From: Spirochaetota bacterium
GTDB taxonomy: Bacteria; Spirochaetota; Spirochaetia; Treponematales; Rectinemataceae
Assembly: GCA_029265615.1 (NCBI GenBank)
Contig: JAJUIB010000024.1
Location: 1 to 34,184, forward strand
Direction of reading: 5' to 3'
DNA: 34,184 bases
The position numbers and the translations under genes were made by a program. The notes beneath the pieces were generated by a model. The model saw only the letters and a list, made by a program, of their open reading frames with translations, had not been told where the DNA came from and searched no databases. How positions within the stretch are numbered: position 1 is the stretch's first letter; each line of letters starts with the position of its first letter. Positions 15,695 through 22,956 of the stretch are shown piece after piece.

Positions 15695-17842
15695 TTAAGC
15701 GCAGCCCGTATCGCTTGCAATGAGCTTTCGTCCCTCGGTGCTGAGGCGAGTACCGCCGCGACCTCGGTGAGAGACGATGTAGCCACGCGCCGCAAGTCGA
15801 TCAAATCGCGCGCGCACCGCCCCTGGACCGAGGGCAAGCCCACGCGCGGTGCAGAGCGCGGCCACCGCCTCCCGGCCGCCGTGGCCGCCGCGGGTTTCGA
15901 GTTCGGCGAGCGCAAGGAGGACGAAGCGGTCCTCGGGTTCGAGCCCTGCCTCTGCGGCCGGCCCTGCGTCGAGGCCCGCCGCAAAGAGTGCGGCGCCGAC
16001 AAAGCCCGCGGCGGCGGCTGCCGCCGCAAACGCAGCCGAGGCGCCCGAGGCCGTGGTGCGCGCGCTCTCCTGCGGCACCGCGGGGGAAAAGCTACTTCGT
16101 GCAGGGGGCCGGGTTTCGTCGGGGAGGTCCTCGAGCCTGAGCCCCATTCCTTCGCGCACCGCGAGCATATAGGTGAGTGTATTGCGGAGCTCGCGCACAT
16201 TGCCGGGCCAATCGCGCGCTTCAAGCGCTTCGATAACCGCAGGATCGACGGGAAGGCCACGCGCCCCTTCGAGGGCGAGGAAGCGTTCGACAAGGAGGGG
16301 AATGTCGCCCCGCCGCTCCCGCAAATGGGGGATGCGAATAAAGCCCATTTTGAGGCGGAAATACAGGTCTTCGCGGAACTCGCCACGAGAAGCCTTTTCG
16401 AGGAGATCGTCATTGGTCGCGGCGATGACGCGCACGTCGACGCGCCGGATCTCGGCGCCTCCCACGCGGAGTATCTCTTTTTCCTGGAGGACGCGGAGAA
16501 GCCGTTTTTGCACCTTGGGCGACACGTTGCCGATTTCGTCCAAAAAGAGCGTTCCGCCGTCCGCAAGTTCGAAGAGGCCGGCCTTGCCCCCCTTTTTGGC
16601 GCCGGTGAATGCGCCTTCCTCGTAGCCGAAGAGTTCGCTTTCGATGAGGTCATCGGAGAGCGCGCCAAGGTCGATGGCCAGAAAGGGGCCGCCAGAACGG
16701 CCCGAGGCGGCGTGAATGGCGCTTGCAAAGAGCTCCTTGCCGGTCCCGCTTTCACCGTGGATGAGGATGGCGAGTTCGGTCGCCGCGAGCCGCAAGGCGA
16801 CGCGTTTTGCGCGCCTAAGCGGCTCACTTTCTCCCGCGATGTCGTCAAAGGTGTATTTCGCAACGTAGCCGCGCCTGCGGTTTTCGCGCGCCCGGCGGAG
16901 CCCCTCTTCGTCGCGGCCTTCGACGCGGAAGGCGGCGATGCGTGAGCCGCCCTCCGTTGTGAAGCGGCTCACAAGCGTTTCGCCCTCCACGAGGCGAAAG
17001 AGCCCCGACTCCTCGGGGCCCGGTCGCTCGAGGAATTCGAGGAGGGCGGGGTTGCGCACAATCGACGCAAGGCTCCTGCCCGGCCCTTCGCCCGAGCGAA
17101 GCCCGAGGAGGCTACGAAGGTTTTCGCTGACGACGATGGCCCGCCCGGCGTCATCGTACACGAGGATGCCGTGGGAGAGCGAATCGATCACGCTCGAAAG
17201 ATGGGCGTTGAGCCTCCGTGTTTCTTCGGTCGCGCGGGCAAGCCTCCGTGCGACGGCGAGGAGGGCCGAAAGATAGCGGCGCGAAAAACTCCCCGCCTCG
17301 CGTTCAAGGAGGCCAAGTCGTGCAAGGATTTCGGCGATCGTCCCGAAATCGAGGATGCGGACACCGATGTCGATCGTTTCCGCGACGCCGGGCGGCACAA
17401 GCGCCGACTCGCCTGCGGTGACGGCCAGGGCGAGATCGGGAGGGGGCGGTGCGCAGCCGGGGTACCACGGCACGAAGTCGACACTATTAAGGCCGAGTTC
17501 GGCGAGCGCCGCGATGCAGGCCTCGGCTGTCTCAAGGCGATCATTGACGAAAAGGGCTCGCGTTCCTGGTGGCAAGGAGACGAGAAGATCGAGCCGCGCG
17601 CAGTCGATGGTCCTGCGAGCCACGAGGAGTGGTGCGTCCGGGGCAAGCAGCCCCGAGGCGACGAGTTCGTCGCCGACAAGTGCGCTTGAAGCGACGACAA
17701 GGTCGCCCTCGATGAGTCCCGGGAGTCCCGCATCCATCGAGTAGGCGACAAGTTCAGCCGCGCCTTCAAGATATTCGGCGAGCTGGCGCTCTAGCTCGCG
17801 CTTGGTGTTCGCGCTTCCCGCGACGAGCCGTACGCGTTTCAC
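15695..17842 (-). CDS. Sigma54-dependent activator with PAS domain and winged-helix C-terminus
   Basis: This enhancer-binding protein would open sigma54 promoters, probably those of iadA and oppA nearby. N-terminal residues 1-180 look like a PrpR-type ligand-sensing domain. A PAS-like segment follows at about 212-300 (SVIDSLSHGILVYDDAGRA). The AAA+ domain spans about 330-570: Walker A GESGTGKE (363-370), the sigma54-contact loop GAFTGA (410-415) and Walker B TLFLDEIGN (431-439). Instead of the usual Fis-type helix-turn-helix, residues about 640-712 form what looks like a winged helix ending GRGGTRLSTEGRKL, after an Ala-rich linker. I chose GTG 17842, giving MKRVRLVAGSANTKREL (715 residues), 20 bases after iadA; the longer frame overlaps iadA. 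The inducer is unknown. Confidence 0.85.
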   Translation of the reverse strand: MKRVRLVAGSANTKRELERQLAEYLEGAAELVAYSMDAGLPGLIEGDLVVASSALVGDELVASGLLAPDAPLLVARRTIDCARLDLLVSLPPGTRALFVNDRLETAEACIAALAELGLNSVDFVPWYPGCAPPPPDLALAVTAGESALVPPGVAETIDIGVRILDFGTIAEILARLGLLEREAGSFSRRYLSALLAVARRLARATEETRRLNAHLSSVIDSLSHGILVYDDAGRAIVVSENLRSLLGLRSGEGPGRSLASIVRNPALLEFLERPGPEESGLFRLVEGETLVSRFTTEGGSRIAAFRVEGRDEEGLRRARENRRRGYVAKYTFDDIAGESEPLRRAKRVALRLAATELAILIHGESGTGKELFASAIHAASGRSGGPFLAIDLGALSDDLIESELFGYEEGAFTGAKKGGKAGLFELADGGTLFLDEIGNVSPKVQKRLLRVLQEKEILRVGGAEIRRVDVRVIAATNDDLLEKASRGEFREDLYFRLKMGFIRIPHLRERRGDIPLLVERFLALEGARGLPVDPAVIEALEARDWPGNVRELRNTLTYMLAVREGMGLRLEDLPDETRPPARSSFSPAVPQESARTTASGASAAFAAAAAAAGFVGAALFAAGLDAGPAAEAGLEPEDRFVLLALAELETRGGHGGREAVAALCTARGLALGPGAVRARFDRLAARGYIVSHRGRGGTRLSTEGRKLIASDTGCA

Positions 17843-17862
17843 CGCCGCTTCCCCCCCATAGT

Positions 17863-19038
17863 CTATGCCTCGAAGCGGCCTTTCATGCGCACATCGCCGC
17901 CATGCATGGCGAGCCTCCCTCCGGCGATGACCGTCTCGAGGCGGCAATCCCGCGGATCGATGAGGATAATGTCCGCATCGGCCCCCACAGCAAGCCCTCC
18001 CTTGCCGCGCAGTTTGAGCATGGCTGCAGGCGAGCTTGTAAAGGGGCGGAGCGCTACGTCGAAGGCAAGCCCTTCGCCGAGTATAGCTTCGCGGAAGGTC
18101 TGCAACAACGAGGCAGAGGTGCCGATTCCGAGCCCAGCGAAGGCCCCGTTTTCATCAAAGCGGGGAAGCGATCCCTGGCCGTCGGAGGTGCAACTCAAGC
18201 GCTCGAGCGGGATGCCTGCTTCGAGGGCCCGCCGCAGCGCGCAGGCGGCGCTAAGCTCGTCATGTTCACGGAAACCCGGCACGGTGCTCGTTGTGAAGTC
18301 GATATAGCCGCCTGCGCGCGCCCAGGCGAGTGCCGCAGCGAATACCGCCGCGCTGCGGTTGCAGTGGGTAGGCAGAAATTGACTCCGCGGGATTTCGCCG
18401 GGGCGGACGAGCTCTTCGAGCGGCGTAAGTGCGGCCTTCGCGTCGCCGATGTGGAAATTGACGATGCCCGCCTTGCCTGAGAGCATGCCGCCGAGCCGCG
18501 CCTCGGTGGCAAGGCGCGCAAGTTCCTGCACCGTCGGAGCCGAGGATCGGTGGTCGGAGATGGCTGTTTCACCGACGCCGATGATGGGCTCTATGAACAT
18601 GATGTCCTTCATCGCATCGCCGGTGATCGTCCGCGGCGGGACGCGGTAGCTCCCCGTGTAGCAGAATGCCGAAAGACCTTCCTCGCGGAGCGCATAGGTT
18701 TTGGCAAGGAGTGCCTCCATGCTCCGTGCGACGCCATCCGTGCCGAGCGTTCCTACGACTGTCGTCACCCCGGCAGCGAAACAGCTTGAAACCGCAAGTT
18801 CAGGCGTGCGCGTCGCATAGCCGCCTTCGCCGCCCCCTCCAATGATGTGGACATGGGCGTCGATAAAGCCCGGCGCTGCGGCAAGCCCATCGCCGTCGAG
18901 CACCTCGACCTCACCCGGAAGTTGTGCAGGATCGATGCGGGGGGCAAGGGCGAGAATTTTCCCGCCGCCTGTAAGGATATCCTGCACTCCACGCGGCTCG
19001 GGGGCGTAGACAGTGGCGTTTTTTACGAGTAGCAGCAT
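17863..19038 (-). CDS. iadA: Isoaspartyl dipeptidase (amidohydrolase)
   Basis: IadA hydrolyses beta-aspartyl dipeptides, such as beta-Asp-Arg from cyanophycin or isoaspartyl peptides from damaged proteins, in the cytoplasm. It is a two-metal amidohydrolase of 391 residues. Metal-site residues line up with E. coli IadA: H62-V-H64, H196 (NFHIGD), H225 (PTHCNR) and D286 (CTSDGQG). At the place where E. coli has the bridging carbamylated lysine (K162), this protein has E157 in GVGETAISDHRS, so the metal bridge is probably a glutamate. ATG 19038 follows AAGGATGG; an upstream GTG (19062) is unlikely because the sigma54 promoter would start transcription near 19066. It heads the iadA-activator-cyanophycinase run. 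Confidence 0.9.
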   Translation of the reverse strand: MLLLVKNATVYAPEPRGVQDILTGGGKILALAPRIDPAQLPGEVEVLDGDGLAAAPGFIDAHVHIIGGGGEGGYATRTPELAVSSCFAAGVTTVVGTLGTDGVARSMEALLAKTYALREEGLSAFCYTGSYRVPPRTITGDAMKDIMFIEPIIGVGETAISDHRSSAPTVQELARLATEARLGGMLSGKAGIVNFHIGDAKAALTPLEELVRPGEIPRSQFLPTHCNRSAAVFAAALAWARAGGYIDFTTSTVPGFREHDELSAACALRRALEAGIPLERLSCTSDGQGSLPRFDENGAFAGLGIGTSASLLQTFREAILGEGLAFDVALRPFTSSPAAMLKLRGKGGLAVGADADIILIDPRDCRLETVIAGGRLAMHGGDVRMKGRFEA

Positions 19039-19076
19039 GGGTCCATCCTTTTGATACGACACGATGCTAGTTGAAA

Positions 19077-19092
19077 AGCAGTAAGCGTGCCA
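19077..19092 (-). promoter_or_regulatory. Sigma54 (-24/-12) promoter of iadA
   Basis: On the minus strand TGGCACGCTTACTGCT matches TGGCAC-N5-TTGCW with one change (C for the first T of -12) and exact GG-N10-GC spacing (GG 19091-19090, GC 19079-19078). The predicted start is near 19066, giving a 28-base leader that includes the iadA ribosome binding site. Confidence 0.75.
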
Positions 19093-19122
19093 TTTTGCCT
19101 ACTGCGGAGGATGGATGTGCGG

Positions 19123-19161
19123 AAAAACACGGGCCGCCCGGGAGGTTCTCCGGACGGCCCG
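19123..19161 (-). terminator. Rho-independent terminator after the symporter gene
   Basis: On the minus strand GGGCCGTCCGG (19160-19150) pairs with CCGGGCGGCCC (19141-19131), one wobble pair only, and a T5 run follows (19127-19123) after GTG. It separates the symporter transcript from the iadA promoter. Confidence 0.75.
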
Positions 19162-19186
19162 GTCAGCGCGCCGTGGTAGCAGCGTC

Positions 19187-19205
19187 ATGATGGCGCCGCC
19201 ATCAT
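19187..19205. repeat. Perfect 19-bp palindrome upstream of iadA
   Basis: ATGATGGCG (19187-19195) and CGCCATCAT (19197-19205) flank a single C. It lies about 95 bases upstream of the iadA -24 box and about 130 from its predicted start, a normal distance for a sigma54 activator site. It also lies just after the symporter stop, so it may equally be an mRNA 3' hairpin. Confidence 0.6.
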
Positions 19206-19218
19206 GGCGGCGCTGGTA

Positions 19219-19239
19219 CGGCACACGGCGCTTGTGCCG
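19219..19239. repeat. Hairpin directly after the symporter stop codon
   Basis: CGGCACA (19219-19225) pairs with TGTGCCG (19233-19239) around a 7-base loop, three bases past the symporter stop. With the palindrome at 19187 and the terminator at 19123 it forms a row of three hairpins at the 3' end of that transcript. Confidence 0.5.
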
Positions 19240-19241
19240 CC

Positions 19242-20591
19242 TTAGGCCCCTGTCTGCAGCTGCGCGCTCCTGCCTGCACCGACCTTGAGCGCAAGGAGGG
19301 AGAGAATGGTGGACACGGCAAGACCGGCGAAGGCCATGCCCTTTTGCCAGTTCGGATCTTTGAGGTAGTTGCCGGCGAAGCCCAGAAGGTAGCCCGCGAG
19401 AATCGCTGCGAAGAGAAGGGCGGGATTCGCCTTTTTCCGGTTCATCGCCATAATTGCGACAAAAAGGGCGGGAACGATGCCCGATGTGTAGCCCTGATAC
19501 GTCTTGAGGAGGAGGTCGACGATGTCGCTCTCGTAGAGGGCGATGAAGGCGCCGATGACGGCGACGATCGCGACCCACACCCGCGTCCATGCTAAGGACC
19601 TGCGTTCAAGGACGTCGTTTTCAAGGACACCTGCCGCGGTGAGGAGCACCGTGTCCGCGGTGGAAAGAATCGCCGCAAGGACGCCGAAGAGCATCGCGGC
19701 GCCGAGGAAGGGGGGAAGGACGTTCTTGATGATCGCGTTGAGCGGATCAAGCTTGCCTGCGTCGAAACCCGTGGCCCTGGCCCAGAGGCCGATAAAGGTG
19801 ATCGCAAAGGCGAAAAGGAGCATGCCGAAGCCGCTTACAAACGATGATTTGCGCGCGGCCGCAGGGCTTTCTGCGGAAAGGATGCGTCCGAACATCATCG
19901 GACAGATGAAGTACGAGCCGGCAACCACGACGAGATAGTAGATAAGATCGAAGGGGCCGAACTTCGCGTTAAAGAGTTCGATGTTCACCGTGCCGTGGGC
20001 GGGGGGCTTGGCCAGGTAGAGCCAGGCAAGGCTTGCAAGGAGGGCGAGGGCGAGGACGCCGAACTGGAAAAAGTCGCTCCGCAGCACGGATTTTTGGCCG
20101 CCAATCAGCGTGTAGACGAGGAGGAATGCTGCTGCGATGACGACCGCCGCGCTACGATCAAGGCCGGTGATTGTGCCAAGCACCTTGCTTGCCGCGAGGA
20201 ACTGTCCTGCCGCGATGCCCACCCAGGTGAAAACGATGATGAGCGCCACAAGCTTCCGAACACTGCGTCCGCCGAGCTTCCCGGCAAGATCGGGCAGGGT
20301 AAGCGCCTCGGACTCTCGCACGCGCCGGGACAGCAATGCACCTTGGAGAAGGTGGGCAAGCGCGCCCGCTGCGACGAACCAGAAAGCCGCAAAGCCCATG
20401 CTGACGGATTTGCTCACCGTACCGATGGTGATGCCGCCGCCAATCGTCGAGGCGAGCATCGAGGCGATGATGAGGAACTTAGGTTGCTTACGTCCCGCGA
20501 CGAGGAAGTTCTCAAAGCTATCGTTGTATTTGAGGCTAAGAAGCGCGATCGCAAGGAGCGTCACGCCATAGAGAATGAGAAAGATGGTCAT
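19242..20591 (-). CDS. Sodium:solute symporter family (SSS) transporter
   Basis: This is an inner-membrane secondary transporter of 449 residues with about 12-13 membrane helices and the LeuT-type inverted-repeat core of the SSS family. The NFLVAGRKQPKFLIIASMLAS start (28-48, of which the FLVAGR part is the hallmark) and ILSTADTVLLTAAG (about 312-325, the sodium-site helix with S-T-A-D) identify the family. The substrate cannot be read from the sequence: relatives carry proline, pantothenate, solutes or sugars. It lies next to the dipeptide cluster but has its own promoter, operator and terminator. ATG 20591 follows AGGGGG by six bases. It may import an amino acid or a breakdown product related to the neighbouring pathway, which is inference only. 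Confidence 0.88.
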   Translation of the reverse strand: MTIFLILYGVTLLAIALLSLKYNDSFENFLVAGRKQPKFLIIASMLASTIGGGITIGTVSKSVSMGFAAFWFVAAGALAHLLQGALLSRRVRESEALTLPDLAGKLGGRSVRKLVALIIVFTWVGIAAGQFLAASKVLGTITGLDRSAAVVIAAAFLLVYTLIGGQKSVLRSDFFQFGVLALALLASLAWLYLAKPPAHGTVNIELFNAKFGPFDLIYYLVVVAGSYFICPMMFGRILSAESPAAARKSSFVSGFGMLLFAFAITFIGLWARATGFDAGKLDPLNAIIKNVLPPFLGAAMLFGVLAAILSTADTVLLTAAGVLENDVLERRSLAWTRVWVAIVAVIGAFIALYESDIVDLLLKTYQGYTSGIVPALFVAIMAMNRKKANPALLFAAILAGYLLGFAGNYLKDPNWQKGMAFAGLAVSTILSLLALKVGAGRSAQLQTGA

Positions 20592-20627
20592 ACGAGCCCC
20601 CTATTTACTAGGACGTAGTTCAAAATA

Positions 20628-20655
20628 TATAGGACACATTGAAATGTGTCCTATA
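20628..20655. promoter_or_regulatory. 28-bp operator palindrome before the symporter
   Basis: TATAGGACACATT (20628-20640) and AATGTGTCCTATA (20643-20655) are perfect 13-base inverted repeats around GA. It covers the predicted start of transcription and early leader of the symporter gene. I do not recognise the site; size and symmetry suit a dimeric repressor such as a GntR or TetR type. Confidence 0.75.
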
Positions 20656-20661
20656 CTATGA

Positions 20662-20691
20662 ACCATAAAGCTGAAACGCCCGCTCCGTCAA
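20662..20691 (-). promoter_or_regulatory. Sigma70-type promoter of the symporter gene
   Basis: On the minus strand TTGACG (20691-20686) and TATGGT (20667-20662) are 18 bases apart. Transcription would start near 20655, at the edge of the palindrome. An alternative -10, TATATT, lies inside the far end of the palindrome. Confidence 0.5.
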
Positions 20692-20715
20692 GGGGCCCTG
20701 GCGGCCGGCTACCAC

Positions 20716-22776
20716 TTATCCGAGGTTAGGCGGTAGCGAGGTGAGGGATGGGTCATCTTTGTGCGGGGAGCCGGCGCCACCCAGGTCTGCACCACCTGTA
20801 GCTGTAGCGGCGCCGATTGCGGTAGCTTTTTTTGCAGCTTCGCTTTCCGAAGACGCTGCGGTCCCTGCGACCAGGGCCGCGAACTCCGCCTCCTCGATCA
20901 CTTCCTTTTCAAGGAGTCTCTCTGCGACGAGGGTGAGTAGTCCGCGCTTTTCGGTGAGAAGGTCGAGGATCCGCTCGTAGCGTGCCGCGATGATGCGAGC
21001 TATCTCTTCGTCGACATAGCGCTGGGTTTCCTCGCTGTATTCGCGGGCAAGGAAGGGTTCCTGCTGCCCGGTGAGGAGGCTCTGGCCGCGCTTGGTCAGG
21101 GCAACGTTGCGAAACCGCTCGGACATGCCGTAGTCGGTGACCATGCGGCGGGCTACGTCGGTTGCACGCGCAAGGTCGTTCGCTGCACCCGTTGAAACCT
21201 GGCCGAATACAATTTCCTCGGCGGCCCGGCCGCCGAGGAGTACATCGATCTGGCCAAGGAGCTCATCCTCGGTGACGACATACCGATCCTCGACGGGGAG
21301 TTGGAGGGTGTAGCCCAGGGCGCCAAAACCGCGCGGAACAATGGAGATTTTGCGCACCGGGTCGGCGCCCTGCGTATGTGCGGCCGCGAGGGCGTGTCCC
21401 GTCTCGTGGCAGGCGATGGTTCGCTTCTCGGCGGGGTTCATCACGCGGCTCTTTTTTTCAAGCCCCGCGACGACCTTTTCGATGGCGGCATCGAAATCCG
21501 CCTGCACGACGCGCTTGCGTCCGGCGCGGACGGCGAGGAGGGCCGCTTCATTGACGATGTTCGCAAGATCGGCGCCGACAAAGCCGGGAGTTCCGCGGGC
21601 GACTTTGGCGATGTCTACCGCAGGGTCGAGCTTCACCGTTTTGGCGTGAATGCGCAGGATCGCCTCGCGGCCGACTAAGTCCGGCCGGTCGACGAGAACC
21701 TGACGGTCGAAGCGGCCGGGCCGCAAAAGCGCGGGGTCGAGTACATCGGGGCGGTTTGTTGCTGCAAGGATGATAAGGCCGCTCGTCGCATCAAAACCGT
21801 CCATTTCGACGAGTAGCTGGTTGAGCGTCTGTTCTCGCTCGTCGTTTCCGCCGATGGGGCCGGTGATGCGACTTTTGCCGATCGCGTCGAGTTCGTCGAT
21901 GAAGACGATGCAGGGAGCTTTTTCCCTCGCCTGTTTGAAGAGGTCGCGCACGCGGGCCGCACCGACACCGACGAACATCTCGACGAAGTCTGCCCCGCTC
22001 ATCCTGAAAAACGGCACGGCCGCTTCGCCTGCAACCGCGCGTGCGAGGAGTGTCTTGCCGGTTCCGGGCGGGCCAACGAGGAGCACGCCCTTTGGAATTT
22101 TGCCACCGATATCGGTGTATTTTTTGGGGTTCTTTAGGAAGTCGACGACCTCGACGAGCTCCTCCTTGGCTTCGTCCACGCCGGCGACGTCGGAAAATCG
22201 CGTCGCGACATCGCCTTCCGCGACGATCATCGCCTTGTTCTGCCCAAATGCGAGAACATTGCTGTTCGCGTTGCCGAGCCGCTTAAAGACGAGCCGCCAG
22301 ACAAAGACCATGAAGGCAAGCGGCAGGAGCCAGTTGAGGACAAAGGTGAGGATGGCATTTCCCTCGCGGGGTACCGCGGAATAGACGACACCCTTTGCGT
22401 CGAGGAGGGCGGTGAATTCAGGGTCGTACACCGGCACGGTTTTTACCGCCTGCGTGCCGGATTGCCTGCCAGGAATAAGGGAGACGCCCTGTTTTGCGGC
22501 TTCCGCATAGCCGGTGTAGTAATTCGCGTCCATTTCAACCCGCTTGATTTCGCCCGCGGCGACTTTGGCTTTGAACGCGGAATAGGGGATCACCGTCTCG
22601 TCGGTCTGGAACATGAAGTAATTGAAAAGACTCACCGCGAGGATCATCGCGATGATGTAGCCGAAAGAGAACTTAAAGGAAAACCCTCCGAATGGCGGCG
22701 GTGCCGAAGGCGGTGTTGCGCGCTTTAAGGGTATGCGCGGGCCTTTTTTCTTCCAATCCGGCTTGCTGCGGGGCAT
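20716..22776 (-). CDS. ftsH: ATP-dependent zinc metalloprotease FtsH
   Basis: FtsH is a membrane-anchored hexamer that unfolds and degrades unneeded or damaged membrane and regulatory proteins. Of 686 residues, about 1-36 form a basic, Pro-rich cytoplasmic tail, followed by membrane helix 1 (39-56), a periplasmic domain (about 57-140) and membrane helix 2 (about 142-162). The AAA domain has Walker A GPPGTGKT (235-242) and Walker [11 protein letters not shown] (291-300), with the second region of homology around 339-360. The zinc site is HETGH (H457, E458, H461). The acidic third ligand is expected further on. ATG 22776 follows AAGGAG. It is divergent from the HD-GYP gene. Confidence 0.96.
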   Translation of the reverse strand: MPRSKPDWKKKGPRIPLKRATPPSAPPPFGGFSFKFSFGYIIAMILAVSLFNYFMFQTDETVIPYSAFKAKVAAGEIKRVEMDANYYTGYAEAAKQGVSLIPGRQSGTQAVKTVPVYDPEFTALLDAKGVVYSAVPREGNAILTFVLNWLLPLAFMVFVWRLVFKRLGNANSNVLAFGQNKAMIVAEGDVATRFSDVAGVDEAKEELVEVVDFLKNPKKYTDIGGKIPKGVLLVGPPGTGKTLLARAVAGEAAVPFFRMSGADFVEMFVGVGAARVRDLFKQAREKAPCIVFIDELDAIGKSRITGPIGGNDEREQTLNQLLVEMDGFDATSGLIILAATNRPDVLDPALLRPGRFDRQVLVDRPDLVGREAILRIHAKTVKLDPAVDIAKVARGTPGFVGADLANIVNEAALLAVRAGRKRVVQADFDAAIEKVVAGLEKKSRVMNPAEKRTIACHETGHALAAAHTQGADPVRKISIVPRGFGALGYTLQLPVEDRYVVTEDELLGQIDVLLGGRAAEEIVFGQVSTGAANDLARATDVARRMVTDYGMSERFRNVALTKRGQSLLTGQQEPFLAREYSEETQRYVDEEIARIIAARYERILDLLTEKRGLLTLVAERLLEKEVIEEAEFAALVAGTAASSESEAAKKATAIGAATATGGADLGGAGSPHKDDPSLTSLPPNLG

Positions 22777-22956
22777 CGTCGGCTCCTTGTGGCGAGCGTC
22801 TCGGGCGCCTTCGGGCTCGGGCGCATACTCGCCTTTATCTACAATCTAGTCATTCTTTGCGTCGAAGGCTATGGCTTTCTGCATAAAGCCCCCGCATCTA
22901 AAATCCAATACCTCCACTATTCGTTTTTTGAGGCTTTTTGCTATATTCTTCTAGCT
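22777..22956. other. Intergenic region between ftsH and the HD-GYP gene
   Basis: The stretch is divergent and clearly AT-richer than its surroundings from about 22840. It should hold promoters for both genes. On + a TATATT at 22942-22947 lies only ten bases before ATG 22957. I find no convincing -35 on either strand. An in-frame upstream extension exists on + (GTG 22789), but its composition looks non-coding. Confidence 0.5.

Noticed and set aside
15688-16863. Minus-strand frame of 391 codons inside the sigma54 activator
   Set aside because: A different reading frame of the same strand; the activator frame carries Walker motifs and GAFTGA, this one only low-complexity Arg/Ser/Pro sequence.
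15437-16945. Plus-strand frame of 502 codons opposite the activator
   Set aside because: No recognisable motif and no ribosome binding site; explained by codon bias of the opposite strand.
19039-19062. Upstream GTG start for iadA
   Set aside because: It would leave only about four leader bases after the predicted sigma54 start, has no Shine-Dalgarno, and adds residues not typical of the family.
22789-22956. 56-residue N-terminal extension of the HD-GYP protein from GTG 22789
   Set aside because: The stretch is AT-rich, has poor codon use and looks like promoter DNA. Not fully excluded, because the chosen ATG lacks a Shine-Dalgarno.
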